Shown: positions 10,040 through 22,955 of the stretch, piece by piece
Layout: the number at the start of each line of letters is the position of its first letter
Numbering within the stretch: the stretch's first letter is position 1
Assembly: GCA_022225965.2 (NCBI GenBank)
Contig: JAKJXP020000069.1
Location: 124,001 to 188,000, forward strand
Origin: Diatrype stigma
Taxonomy: Eukaryota; Ascomycota; Sordariomycetes; Xylariales; Diatrypaceae
Reading direction: 5' to 3'
Length of the DNA stretch: 64,000 bases
Notes under the pieces: generated by a model
What the model saw: only the letters and a program-made list of their open reading frames with translations
What the model was told of the DNA's origin: nothing
Databases searched by the model: none
Position numbers and translations under genes: made by a program

Positions 10040-13000
10040 CTGAATGTGTTATTTCTCGTTCAAGTCTTGAGTAATCTAAGGTCCATCGTTGCAGTTCCTT
10101 CGTAGGATACCGATTGGAGCCATCATCTGAATTATGATTCTTTTCGCGTCGTGTGTAATTTGTTCCTGGCCCTTATATGTTAGTCGCCCCTTTATTGAAG
10201 ATACCCGCCGAACGACACTTACATAGTGAATAACGAGATTATACACTCAAGAGGATAGCGAGTTGGATAGAAAAGTAAGGTACAGGTAATCGTATCATCA
10301 TTTCGGGTGTAATGGCATGCTCACTTGGCGGTTTCCTGTTACCGTGATAATATTTACGTTCACGATGTTCTTGATCGAAATTATCACAAAAGGCTCTGGT
10401 CCCATGGGGCTGTAACGTGATACCCTTAAGTCTACAAAGCGAAGAATTCAACAGGGGGCGTATGACTATCACACCGCCCGGAAGAGTCGTAGAGCCTTGC
10501 TTCTCTTGATAATCCGAATCACTCACACTTCCAGGAGGGTATGTGATTACCAAACAAACGGATTGATCAGCAAATAGACAGACAAGCCAGTTCCCGTCTG
10601 CTCTTGTAATATCCAACCTATAAAGGAGGTTCAAACCATGTCATCAGAGACGTCTATGTAATATGCGCCTTTATCTCTTCATCAGGGTATTTTACCTCGT
10701 ATATCCAGGCTTATATACAACTCAAGCTTGACACCTATACAAGAGACACTATGTCATTCATATAGACTGGTCCAGAGCAATCCATTGTCGTCAGAACATA
10801 ATGTTGTATAAAGGGAGACAGGGGCGGAATAAGGGCCTGTCTAGGCGAATGGTCACATGCATACCACGTATAATATGAACCAACTTATGCTGACATTAGA
10901 CCAATTGATTTACAGCGCCAGAAGAATCATTCGGCAAAGACCAACATCATATGGATCAATACGGCGATGGCTAGGTCAGCCATAGAGAGCCTTACTGTCC
11001 TTGTTCCGCCGCGATTCCGCCGCCACCACCAGCAGCACACCGGGAGGGCTGGCAGGCTGATTCCCCCACGCCCAATCTTGTGGGGGTGGGTATGCGGCTG
11101 GACCAGTACGTAGGGTCTATTGCCACCTATTTCGGCTCGACATAATGCAGTATAAAAGATAAGAACGGGTTTACGACGGCTGTAAACGAAATACCCAGCC
11201 GCTGATGCCATGAGCACTAATCACAGATCTCACCTTCTTCGCTACGTTCTAATTCAAAAGAATGCTACCTTTCCTACCCTTTCGCCTCTCATCAGACATA
11301 TCTGCTGATTAGTCCAACTGATGTTAGTACATGCAGAACGGGGATAGCTACAAAGTGATCTAGAGTATGTGCAAGCACTGAGATCGACTTGATCGAGATT
11401 GATCTTGGGGCGGTTTATAAGTGAGATCAATACCCCACTAAGATCACCATAGGTCACCATATTATGAGGAGGGGGGGTTTCCAGAACCTGTATTGCATGC
11501 TAATCCGTCAGAAATGTATGACAATGTCCATGACACTTTCGGGAAACAACGTGTGGTGTTGGCAGGATAGAACTAGACAATGCGGTATATCCAACAACGT
11601 CCGATTATTCCCGACTTAATGTCGCCCAAAAGTGGAAAAATGACGAGGGCTGTATAAGTTCCATCCCTTAGTACACGAGATGCCGAACAGGCGTTGTTTT
11701 CCCTACACCGGTTTGCATTTGAGCTCTACATATGTATCCTGGCGAAACAACTCCTCTTAGACAATGCTCGAGAACCAAGGCTAGGGATGCTCCATTCTCT
11801 TATAGACCACATGCAAGCCAGTCGTCACTACTATTTGAAATACTTGCTACGAGTATCCTTCTACAGTTAGCGTGGTTGATTGGAGTTCGTAGGCCATTGT
11901 TGGTATACACCTGCATATACGGCACGGAACATGCCCCATTAGCCTACCGAAGGCGTGGGATGTTAGCTGCCTCCTACGTAGAGAAACCCAATCGGAAATA
12001 GGCAGGCCATCGGCCCCTACTATGGTCCAGCTATCATGTCTCAAGCGCCAATGGGGTGATGCCGTGATTCTTCTAGCCTTCTATTTTCCTTCTGTACTTT
12101 CAAGTCCCTTCGTGCTTGACCTGGAATTCAAGATCACCCGTGGGCGAATTGATGGGTTGCGCTGCATTGAATCGTTGATCTCATAATAACCCCTGTCTTA
12201 CTCATAGCTATCCCCTGCAGCTTCTGTACAAGGAGCTCATTACCTAATGTCGAGAAGTGAAATTGCCCGCTCCTCTTAAGAATAGGGGGTATTCAAGAGA
12301 TATTGTTTACATTGAACCAAGGATTCTGCCTGATCACCAACATTGAAACATATCAAAACTAGGGTTTTCGACACAAGCCAACGCGACACAATGCGGCAAA
12401 ATCCTAGTTGGTAGCCCCCCATGTCGTAGGTACATAGTTACTAGTTACGTAGTGGCGTACTGGGGCCTCTTGTTTATACCTAACCCATTCTAGAAAGACG
12501 GGATCGGGTTCGTCTTGGGTTTTCAGGCACGGGCCTTTCCAACTGAGCCTCGGCTCAGCTTGGCAGACGAGCTTGGCAGAGGCTTGTTGTTGCTTGTTGA
12601 TCTTTAGAGTGCTTAGCCAAGTAACGCTCATCTCCGCCGAACTTACCGAATCCCAATCGTCGCCCGGCGCATCCACAATTCACGGGCGCGAGTGTTGGAT
12701 GTTTGGGAAAAAAAGCTTCTCTTGCAGGCCTTGGCAAGCTTGGCCAGACCGCATGCGCCCGAACGATAGATCCTCTAGATAACCGGCGTGTATTGCGTGC
12801 TTTTTTAGTGGTTTGATAAGGTTTCTGATTCGCTTATATTGGCACAAGGCGCAAACAACAAGAAAACCTTGCGGACGGGACGGGACTTCCAAGAGTCCCA
12901 ACATCACCGACAAATCCTTCCGGTAGTCTAATAACTAGGTATTATGATGTACCCCATGCAGCCACAGTACCAACACCGAGGTCGAGAGTGGCAGCGGCTC

Positions 13001-13829
13001 CCCGATCTCTCTTGATCACCTTCCTATTCGAGCAAACATGTTCGTCAGGAGCAGGGTATACAACGACGCATCTTGGTTTTAGGGATGCCGATTACCATTA
13101 GAAGCCCTCTGATTCGCGCTTGTAGATATCCCTGGGGATCTGAGGATGCAGGTTGCAGGTAACCCTGCCAGATATGACCACTTAACGTCCAGAAACGAAC
13201 TGTATCCCCGAGTCATTATTCCACGAGAGATAACAGAAATGATCGACCGTGAGTGGTCGCCACAGGCTGCGACGTAGCTCCAGTGTCATGCGCTATTATA
13301 CGATGTAGCACCACCATCCGGATCCCGGCAGCCCCGATGATGTGGAATCCGGCTAGCCATATGGCGTGCTACATAGTAGTAAAGATCATAGACATCTTCG
13401 TACATTCCGTATCAGTCATGGTCTTATCACCGAGGGGCCCATACTATGGGAGCTACGGTAGCTAGCATACAATGGTAACAATCTCATACAATACGTAGCG
13501 CCGGAGGGCGCCGTTTAACCGTGAAACTAGCCGCATCTCAATGTAACCTTACCTTCGCTCGTAGGATATACAAAGGGCGATGTCACCCGCGCGCTCTTCC
13601 CCTCTTGGCTCGCTCTTCTGGCTGTCCCCTCTACCACGAATCAAACTCTCGTGACTTGCGAACGGCTACTGCGACTCAGTAGCCTCAGGAACACGAAGAT
13701 GGGTACGTTGTTGCAAACCAATTCAAGGTTCAGCTGACAGCTGAACCTTCAATCCATCTCACGATGGACAATTAAAAACTAAATGGGGACTTACGCGATG
13801 AATGTGAACTTCTAGCCGACGATAAAAGT
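10040..13829. other. Long gene-free interval
   Basis: I see no gene with family resemblance in these 3.8 kb. The open frames are short, lack splice support and look like chance. The base composition is moderate and no transposon protein is readable. The 3' end holds the promoter and leader of the PTR2 gene, including a perfect palindrome. Confidence 0.5.
13725..13749. promoter_or_regulatory. Perfect 12-bp inverted repeat upstream of PTR2-type gene
   Basis: The arms AAGGTTCAGCTG and CAGCTGAACCTT are separated by one base. It sits 80 bases before the start codon, so it could be an operator for a dimeric factor or a hairpin in the 5' leader. Function is inferred only from position and symmetry. 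Confidence 0.45.
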
Positions 13830-15867
13830 ATGGATCGCGTAACCACCGGCGATGAGAAGATGGCCCATACGCCGCCGGGCGATCGCCACGGTGCCATCCT
13901 CGAACCCTCTATCATCGAGGGCGACTACGAGGGCAAGCCCACCAACGAGGAGCTGAAGACGCTCCGCCGAATCCCCGGCAGTCTCCCCGCTGTCGCCTAC
14001 ATGATCTGCATCGTGGAGTTCTGCGAGCGCGCTTCCTTCTATGGCGTGCAGCCGTTGATCGGAAACTACGTCAACCGTCCTTGTATGTGCTTTAATCTCC
14101 CTTCTCTTCCCGTGTCGTGTGTAATCTCACCTCGCTGCATCTGGGGGAATCCTTGGACCCCTCACCCCCCTCCCCCCTTTTTGGTCAACCATCAACTGAC
14201 TGTTGCGCACTCCAGTACCCGAAGGAGGAAATGGTTATGGAGCTCCTCCGCGAGGAACCCAGCAGACGGCCGGTGCGCTGAATATGGGAACCATCACCGC
14301 CAACGCGGTCACGCAGTCGTTCAGTCTGCTCGCGTACGCCCTCCCGCTGGTGTTCGGATATCTTGCCGACACGATGACCGGTCGCTTCCGTCTGATTTGC
14401 TGGGGTGTCGTTGTTTTCGGTGTCGCCCACGTATTGATGGTTGGTGCCGGTGCTCCGACCCTGCTCGCGAACGGAACTGCCAAGATTCCGTACTTCATCT
14501 CCGTATACGTCCTCTCAGTCGGTGCCGGTAAGTCAAGCGTGGATCTTCCTGAGAATTTTTATCAGCTTGATTTGGCTCGGTTCTAACCCGGTGATGCAGC
14601 TATGTTCAAGCCTAATGTCTCGCCTTTGTTGCTGGACCAGATGGCCGATACGGTACCCAAGGTCATAACCCTAGCGGACGGCGAGCGTGTTATCCAGGAC
14701 CCCGAGTCGACCACGGAGAGAGCGATGCTGTGGTTCTACCTTCTCATCAACATCGGTGGCTTCATGGGCGTTGCCACGTCCTACGCCGAGAAGTACGTCG
14801 GCTGGTGGCTGGCGTTCCTGATCCCGCTTCTCCTTTACCTTCCTCTCCCGCTCCTGCTGTGGTTCCTCTACAAGCGCCTCATCCTCCACCCCCCTGGCGG
14901 AAGCGATCTCTTCAACGTCTTCCGAGTCCTCGGTGTCTGCTTGCGGAGAGGCGGTTTCAAGAAGCTCGGCCGCCACGGCTTCTGGGACTTGGCGAAGCCG
15001 TCTCACATTGCCGCCTCCGGATTGAGCATTGAGACTCGGTGGAACGACCAGTTCGTGGACGATGTCCGACGCACTTTCCAGGCCACCGGAATCTTCTGCT
15101 TCTTCCCCATCCAGTACATCAACGACAACGGCCTCGGCTCGGCCGCCAACTTCCTGTCGACGATGCTAACCACGGACGGCGTGCCCAACGACGTCATCCA
15201 GAACTTCAACTCGCTCAGCATCATCTTCTTCGCGCCCATCCTCAACTACGGCCTGTATCCGCTCCTCCGAAAAATGAACATCCACTATGGTCCCATCGCC
15301 CGCATCACGACCGGCTTGTTCCTGTCCTCGATTGGCGGCGCCGGCTACACCATCCTCAACTACTTCGCGTACAAGAAGTCGCCCTGCGGCGATCACGGCT
15401 CAAGCGACTGCGATATCGGCACGGGCGTGGCCGACATCAGCATTTGGTGGATGGCGATCCCGTTCGCTCTGGGCGGTATCTCGGAGCTGTTCGTCAACGT
15501 GCCGGCGTACGGCATTGCGTACTCGCGGGCGCCGGTCAACATGCGGGGTCTGGTGTCGGCTATCAACCTGTTCAACACGGCCATCGCGTACCTGATCGGT
15601 CTGGCCTGCTCGTCCGTCATCACGGACCCGTACCTGACGTGGGACTTTGGCGGCCCCGCTATCGCCGGCGGCGTCATGACCGTCATCTTTTATTTCACCT
15701 TCCGCCACATCGACTCCGAGGAGTACGTCCTTAGCCAGGAGAACAACTTCCAGCTCGACTCCACCGGCACCCCGGGCGTCCTGGGCGAGAACGAGCTGAA
15801 CAAGAGCTCCAACCGCCCGGCCCCCATCGCCGACAACGAGGAGATGATGATCTCGCAGAAGCAGTAG
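13830..15867 (+). CDS. PTR2: PTR2-family proton-coupled oligopeptide transporter
   Basis: Exons 13830-14082, 14216-14527 and 14600-15867 give 610 residues. Family marks are the ExxER motif (EFCERASFYGV) at the first membrane helix, FGYLADTMTGRFR, the PTR2 signature FYLLINIGGF, and about twelve hydrophobic helices. By family knowledge it imports di- and tripeptides with protons across the plasma membrane. The N-terminal 45 residues and the C-terminal 60 are hydrophilic and probably cytosolic; the C-tail is Asn/Glu-rich. Both introns lie in the N-terminal third. The gene resembles yeast PTR2, but orthology is not proven. The upstream palindrome may matter for regulation. Confidence 0.93.
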
Positions 15868-16454
15868 CTATCTGACTAGTGGCATTTTCCTGCATTGCTT
15901 TGCATGCCTGCTTGATCTATGCTCACCTTGGTTGGTTGTTGGTTGGCTTCACCCGATGTTGACCAATACGCGAAGTTGATGACATTATTACATCGCGTTT
16001 AGTCTTTACCGAGGAGTTTTAGATACACTTGAGATAGTCACTCTCCATATATATACCCAATACAATACATTATGACTTTCTAACTACGTTTCATGTGCTT
16101 GTGCAGGATGACATGATGCCGTGCAGGATGACATGATGCCGATGCTTGATGTCTAGTTTATACTTGTTAAGGATGTAGAAGCGTTTAGGGGGATGGCAAA
16201 CGGAATTGAGAGGTCAATGCTGTGCCGTAATCCTTCAACCGATGGTTTACATCATCGAACCCCGCCTGTGCCGCTGTTCATTGATTAGATATTAGCTGGA
16301 TCTCATCTCAGGTCGATCCATCACTATCTATCGAGTGATCGAGATTCATGACGCGCATGAAGGACGTGCAAGCATACATGGGTACGAAGATAAGATACAC
16401 TCGACCAATCACAGGTCTATCTTCCTTCTCCACGACTTATTGACATAATCATGA
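15868..16454. other. 3' region of PTR2-type gene
   Basis: No gene is seen. It contains a perfect 20-bp tandem duplication at 16101-16140. Confidence 0.55.
16101..16140. repeat. Perfect 20-bp tandem duplication
   Basis: The 20-base unit starting GTGCAGGATG occurs twice with no mismatch, at 16101-16120 and 16121-16140. Confidence 0.95.
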
Positions 16455-16989
16455 TCTACAAATCACTTTCGGATCAACGGCAACGAGCGGTATTGTGGAA
16501 GAACGTAGTATTGGGTGGAGCGTAAGCCCCCGCCTAGCTAAGTAACAGCGGCCCAGCAGCAGCGAAGCTGCTGTTGCCCGTTTGTAACGATATGCCCGGA
16601 CGACGGTATGCCCGGAAGGCGGTATGCCCGGGATATGCCAAAGGGGCAGTAACGAAGCTGCTGCTGCCGGGCAGAACGGAACGGCACCGGCAGCGCTGCT
16701 GCCAGCCTGGTGCCCGGAAGCGGGACGGCGTCGGCAGCGCTGTTGCCAGCGGCTTACGTACGTACGACGAAGGTTAGCTAGGGGCAGCCCACGTCGGTAT
16801 ATATAAAGCAAAACCTGTAGATAACCCCCCTAGTGATATCCCGGTTTTGTGCCTCCATCCTCTGTTGCTTGAGTGGGACGGCGGGCGGGCGAACGAAAGC
16901 AGCTGACGAGCCGGAAGTTGTTGCGTTGTTGTTGTTGTAGAAGGAAGGGTTTGGAAGGTGGATCCTTCTGGACCTGTAGACTATTTATA
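16455..16989. mobile_element. Non-coding repeat element, GC-rich copy (copy A)
   Basis: This 535-base sequence starts TCTACAAATCAC and ends CTATTTATA. It recurs in inverted orientation at 30593-31107 and, with a different centre, at 29202-30592. It encodes no protein of note. It contains self-complementary GCAGCAGCGAAGCTGCTG-type segments, short GGTATGCCCGG repeats and a TTGTTG run near one end. The ends share only a short inverted TCTACA/TGTAGA. Family is not identified: it could be a MITE-like or solo-LTR-like non-autonomous element. Copy A is the most GC-rich and looks least mutated. Confidence 0.75.
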
Positions 16990-17171
16990 GGTATTGTCAT
17001 AGTAAGCCGGGCTCCCGAAGGCAAAAAGTCAGACCATTATACCCAGGTACGAACGTAAGAAGGAAATTTCTCTTGAACTCTTGTGCGATACACCGACAAC
17101 ATGGTCTATATACCTAGTAACTAGTGCATCGCTATTTGCAGCAATTCATCACCAGGTAGGTCTGTAACCTT

Positions 17172-19238
17172 CTAGGACGAGAACAGGCTGCCCTTGATAA
17201 GCTTTGCTGCGTGCTCCGCCACGCCGTATACCGTGGCCTGCGGGTTAGCACGTGGCATCAGGGGGATCACGCTGGCGTCGCACACGCGGAGGTTCGCGGT
17301 CCCGTACACACGTAGCTGCGGGTCGACCACGCCGCCCATCTCGCGCGGGAGCATAGAGCAGGACCCCGTGAAGTGGTGCGCCCCGACGGCCCGGTCCTTG
17401 AGGAATCTAGTAGGCAGTGGTAGCCACGATATCAGTATTCTGGAATTTTTGGACGCTTGATCGAAGAGGAGATAATGGAAAGGTGAAGGTAGGTGGCACG
17501 GGTAGTAAGGGGACGGAACTTGGAAGTGCGGGACTTACTTCTTGGCTACTTCGAGGTCCTCCAGAGCCCCAGCCTCCGGCGTCCCAACCGACCTCTTGCC
17601 GTTGGGCTTCAGCCACTTGGCCAGTGGTTCCGCGGCAGCTAATCCCTGCTCGATGAACTGGACGTGGCGGGCCATGACCTCAAGGTCGTACGGGTGGTTG
17701 AAGTAGCCCGGGTCGATGGCCAACGTCTGGTCAGTCCCAGCACCGACAACATGCACAGAGCCCCGCGAGAGGGGATGCGCGAGCATGACAAGGACTGTGA
17801 TATAGCTATCCTCGGAGCCGTCCATGGGCGGCAGCGCGTTCGTTCCGTCCGGGTTGAACGCGGCGTACGCAGACCCGAAGATGTAGGACCCTGATGCCTC
17901 AGACCGCGACGACAGGATAGCCCGGACGAATTTCTCGTGTGCCACGGCGAAGGCTCCGCTGGAGCCGGACCCGGCTGTACTGAAAAGGCCCTCGAGCTCT
18001 TTTGTGCTCTCGGGTGTGCCTAGCCCAGGTAGCGGCAGCTGCGCGGCCGACGTCACACCGCTGCTCGCAAATACGCCTGTGTGGTTTTCCATGTATTCCT
18101 TCATGGCATCGCCCAAGACTTTCTCGTCCTGCTGCAGGGCGGCGCGTAGGAAGGCATCCTTGGTGGGCGGCGCGGTGTCGGTCACCTCGAACGACATGGC
18201 GATGAGGGGGTGGTTCTGGAGGTTCTCGCCGACACCCGGAGCGTCGACGACGACGTGATCCACGCCGAGTCGTCGGGCGTCGCCGATACCCGAGTTCTCG
18301 AGAAGCTTGGGGGAGCCAAAGGTTCCGGCCGCTACGATGACCTCGCGGCGCGCGGTGACTGTCGTGGTCGCGCCGGTCGCAAGATCTGTGAACACGACGC
18401 CCGTGGCGACGGCATTCCCGTCAGGTTCACCACGACCGGGCTTCTCGAGGAGCACCTTCTTAACATCGACATTCGTACGCACCGTCAGGTTGGCGCGCCC
18501 GCGGACCACTGGGGAAAGATAGGCGTTAGCGGCATAGCTTCGGATGCCCATGGCCGGGTCGACGGTATCCGGGACCACCAGCCCGCCGGGAGCGTGGCCG
18601 GTCAGCGTATCCTGGGCGCCGGGGAATCCAAGCGATTCGATCGTATTCGCCCAGATTATAGCCCAATCGTCCATGCAGCTGTCAGCATAGGCGACCTGTA
18701 AAGGGCCCTGGCTGCTAACGGGCTTCGCAAAAGGTGGTGGCACCTTGGCCACGGTGTAAGCTTTGGCTAAAGACTGCGAGAAGGCGGGCCATTCCCAGCC
18801 GGGGTTGCCCAACTCCGCCCAGCCGTCAACGACGGCTTTGGCACTGGATGTAAAGGAGAGCCCGTTCATACCGCTGGAGCCGCCCAGCATCTTGCCCTGG
18901 GGGACGGCAAGCTCTCGGCCACCTAGATTTTCCTTTCCTCCCCCGCCCAAGTGTCAGCGTGCTGCTGTGCGTACGGTTCTCAAGATATGATGAGAGGGTC
19001 GTCTCACCTGAGGAATAGTCTTGAGGGCCCAATCAACGGGTGTCTTGTGGAGTTGGTTATGTGCGGCTGGAGTCAAGACAGTTTGCATCAACTTCTCTGG
19101 CATCTGCGGTAGATCCAACCCGACCTCAAGGACAAGAACCTGAAGAGACGGGTCTTCGGACAGCCGTGAGGCCAACACGAGCCCGGCAGGTCCGCCACCC
19201 ACGATGACGACGTCAAAGGCACTAGTCTCTGCGGCCAT
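17172..19238 (-). CDS. GMC (glucose-methanol-choline) FAD oxidoreductase
   Basis: Exons 19238-19008, 18932-17539 and 17406-17172 give 619 residues, the usual GMC length. The Rossmann FAD site [18 protein letters not shown] is near residue 9. The first GMC signature is [14 protein letters not shown], and the second is [17 protein letters not shown]. The C-terminal active site reads [11 protein letters not shown] (His552/553) with [14 protein letters not shown] providing the second catalytic position (Asn596). The common HPxG is HHFTG here. The substrate is unknown; relatives oxidise alcohols, sugars or secondary-metabolite intermediates. No signal peptide is evident, suggesting an intracellular enzyme. 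An in-frame upstream start at 19268 would add ten residues. It is divergent from the SDR gene. Confidence 0.93.
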
Positions 19239-20088
19239 CGCGTCTGTACGAGACTGATTTCTTATCAAATATTAGTTTAGGTTCGAAATTGTAGGCAGGC
19301 TCTCGGTGTTCATATATTTCTTGCACGCATTCATCTCGGCCTTCAACACACCGCAGGTACTGCGATCCATCTCACACCCCGCTTATGCATTCGGTTAGTT
19401 GGTAAGCCCTACGAGATCCTGCAGGCGGCTAAGTCCCTTGCATCTAACAACGGGTTCAGATCATGACCACCATTTTATGCGGTTAGTGGTGATGAGTAAG
19501 GGGCAGGGTCAGCAAAGATGTTGGCTACGTTCTAGGATTGTACTCACCCCTAGTCCCTTATGCGCTTATCGCCGGCGGTGCCTCCAACACCGAGAGTATT
19601 GCCCACTACCGGGCGACCTTGACGTCCGCATCGGCACGCAACCTTCGCCTCCGGGTCACGACTACTTTGGTAAGTCTACTGGGCCTGGTCCTGGGGCACT
19701 CGCCCTCCGGACGCATCACCTGGAGGAGGACGTGGTTGACTATGAGTCGTCGTACTATGCTGGGAAGGCTAGCCCTGGATCCTGTTGCCAATGTAATATG
19801 TTATTTAGATGATCAGAGTTGTTATGAAGTAACCCTGAAAGCCATTTCACGTGAATAAAACACCCGGATAATTTCCTAACCCAACTGTTTCATCCCATAA
19901 ATACCCCTGCTTCTGAATTTTGGTTCAAACGATCCCTTTTTGCACCCTTGTATATACATCTTTTGGTAAAACATCAACAACGCTGTTACCTGTGACTGTG
20001 CCGCACCCCGCTTCTTCAATCTCTCCTCTCTCAAGAGCCAACCCGCGAACTACCTGACCACCCTGCCGCAGCTAGCTAGAGAGGAGAC
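19239..20088. other. Divergent intergenic region, GMC / SDR
   Basis: These 850 bases hold the promoters of both oxidoreductase genes. A frame at about 19538-19670 reads PYALIAGGASNTESIAHYRA and stops at a good GTAAGT donor-like site. It may be a decayed exon, but I cannot assign it. Confidence 0.5.
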
Positions 20089-21091
20089 ATGTCTTCAATG
20101 AAGTCGATCCTGATCACGGGCTGCTCGGCCGAGGGCATCGGCGCCGCTCTGGCGCTCGCACTGGCCCGGCGCGGCCACCACGTCTTCGCAACGGCGCGCA
20201 ATCCCGCCAAGATCCCCGAGACCCTCAGCAGCCTCTCTAACGTCACTGTCCTGTCGCTCGACGTCACCGACACGGCCTCGGTCGCGGCGGCAGCCCGGAC
20301 TGTGGCTGATACTGGGCGCGGCCTGGACGTGCTCGTCAACAACGCTGGCATCGAGTACGTGCAGCCCGTGCTCGACGTCGACATCGCCGTGGCACAGCGG
20401 ATGGTCGACATCGACCTATGGGGACCCCTGCGGATGATCCAGGCCTTCGCCGATCTCCTGATTGCTAGCCGCGGCCGCATCGTCAACGTGAGCTCATCAG
20501 CCTCCGTCGTCTATTCGCCGTGGGTTTGTAAGTTCACCAGTTTCCGCCTGCGTGGCCTCCTTCTTTTCCCCTCTTCGTGTGCCACCTAGGTAGCCCCATG
20601 ACCGTCGGGCTGATACTTAGGGGTGTAACAAAGCGACGTACGCCGCGGCCAAGGCTGCCTTGAATACGCTATCCGAGACACTGCGCCTAGAGCTCGCACC
20701 GTTCGGCGTGAGCGTCGTTACCATCCTACCCGGGGTTATTGTCAGCAAGCTCCACGTCACCAACGGGGCAAACTTCGACTTACCTCCGACCTCGCGCTAC
20801 ACCGCAATCAAAGAGTTCATCGCTGGCTGGGCTAAAGGTACGGCCCAACCCAAGGACAATCTCTCGGCCGAAAAGTTCGCCGAGTTGGTGGTGGGCGATG
20901 TCATTGGCACGGACAAAGGAGGGCTGGTCAGCAGAGGACCTTATGCTTCCGTGTTGAGATGGATCGGGCAATGGGCACCGAGCTGGGCCGCGGTAAGTGT
21001 TACATTCCAGACCCTCCTCGATTTGGTCGCACCCCAGGCTACAATGGCCCTGAAACAAACAAGGTCTTTGCCTCTGACAAGTTTCCGATAG
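20089..21091 (+). CDS. Short-chain dehydrogenase/reductase (classical SDR)
   Basis: Exons 20089-20527 and 20634-21091 give 298 residues. The nucleotide-binding TGCSAEGIGAALA is near residue 9. NNAG, the catalytic Ser in NVSSSAS and the YxxxK pair in STYAAAK follow. The acceptor (ACAAAG, 20632-20633) was chosen because the nearer TAG acceptor brings a stop. The closest general type is the 1-acyl-DHAP reductase-like group of fungal SDRs, but the substrate is not predictable. A GTAAGT at about 20994 could mark a further intron with an alternative C-terminus; the unspliced reading fits better. Together with the GMC and MFS neighbours it may form a small metabolic group. Confidence 0.9.
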
Positions 21092-22955
21092 GATTACCTC
21101 CTAAGTCAAAATCAGGGGCTCGGGGAGTTATCGAAAGCACTCGCAAAGGACAAGAGTACATGAGTAATCGCAGATAACTGGCTATGGTGGACAGGGGCTG
21201 AATATCTATGAGTAGCGGACTTGTGACGTTTGGAGTATGTTCTGTTGACATCAGACTTGCTAATCCTTATACCCCAATATGCTATCACATGCCTTCCATC
21301 TTATACTCGTGCTGAAATATTGCTACTCCACTACGATATCCATGATGGAACTAATAACTCCCAGGATGATCGTGGTTCCTAACATGAAGTTGGAATGTAC
21401 AGCACTAGTTACTAATGATGTCGCATTTCAGGCGACATGTATATTGCTATATAATTCTCTGTAAGACTCTTCGTCGTCATCATTATGCTGTGTATATGTA
21501 TCACAGCGTTATCATAGACGACCTGTGGTTCCTCTGATAGCTAGAAATTGCTTGTCTCCGAACGAATGGATTTGAAATAATGAGTGACTTCACCACTGCG
21601 CGAAGAACAGATGAAGAACAGACCCAATCAGCAGATATAAAGTTATCTTGCTACAGCACATGCCAGCTTGGCATATGAACCGTAGATGCGGGTTCTATCC
21701 ATGGCGACGAGCGTTGCTGACCTGTAAGATCCAAGACCATTTCTCGGCAACAAGCAGTAGCTTCATGTAAGTTTTATTACCCATAGGTTGCACAGAGATC
21801 CCTTCGCTCCTCGACAAACCCAGTCTCGACTGCCAGTCCATCTAGGCCTCATACGTCAGCCAATGGGAATGTATATCTGGGGTTACTCTGTATAAGGAGT
21901 CCATTCTAACTCATGTTTCTCTGATAAGCGAATCACCACCAAGGCTTTAGCGAACGATTTGGAATTTCAGCCAACCATCCGGGTATGGATAGATCCTGCA
22001 TGTTACCAAGAGGCTCATCGGCTGAATACCAGGCTTGGCTCGGGGCTGGTGCGAACCAATTGTACCCCCTCTCGCAGATGGCCGGCCCCCTTCCGCAGAC
22101 TTGGCAACTCAATAGCTACCCCCTCAGTGGAGAGCTGACCCAGGTCTCCCCAACGTTTTCCCCAACTTGCCTAAGACTTGGCTCTCTGGGGTTACATTGC
22201 GGCAAGGGCAACGGTATTTCCATTTGATATCTACCTATTTGGATAGGCAAAGTGAAGTGTCCCTTCCATGTGACTACCTTTCAATAATAGGAGTTCTGAC
22301 GTAACTGCCATCATGAATGACGTTCCATTGAAAGTCACATGAGATCAACGATTGATCGTTATGCATGATATCCCGAGTTCAGAACACTGTTACTCCATCA
22401 CGACTTTCCAGTAGAGACTTGGGCAGGAGTCCATGACCGGAGGAGTATCTCTGGCAGATATAACCCTAGTCGCCCGCACAGGAAAACGTTGTCTTTAGCG
22501 CGGCGCCCCGTGGCTGCGCCGAGACCAGCGGGGTGGTATCGCCTTGACAAATCCCAGTGCCTAGCGTTTCTCCGCACCAGGTCAAGACAACAATCCCTGT
22601 CGCCTCGTCGAGGTAAGTAGGGGTCTTTGGTCTGGTATTCAGGGTCTGATTAGGTCGCGCGGAGAAAACCTCGACTTTCCTTTACTCCTATTTGTCGTTG
22701 TATGCAGGAGTATTCCACATGCCCGGGTCTCTAGCCTCGACTGTTTGCTCGGCCCGGGTGGGATGTTGGCCGTGGATCGGTATTTCATGCCAGACTTTCT
22801 TCTCTTTATTAGCCTTGGTCTAGTGTTCTATGTTTCGTCTTGAGCGTGTTTCTCCCCGAGGGATTTCTTGTACTTTTTATATTTTTATATATTTCCCAAG
22901 GCCTCTTGTCAACCGCATCACCACGAGGTGCTAGATTAGGCCCGGAACCAGCACG
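21092..22955. other. Intergenic, upstream of MFS gene
   Basis: No gene is recognised in 1.86 kb. GATA-type cores (e.g. CTGATAAG near 21921) occur. This would fit nitrogen control of an allantoate-permease-like gene, but such short cores are expected by chance. Confidence 0.5.
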
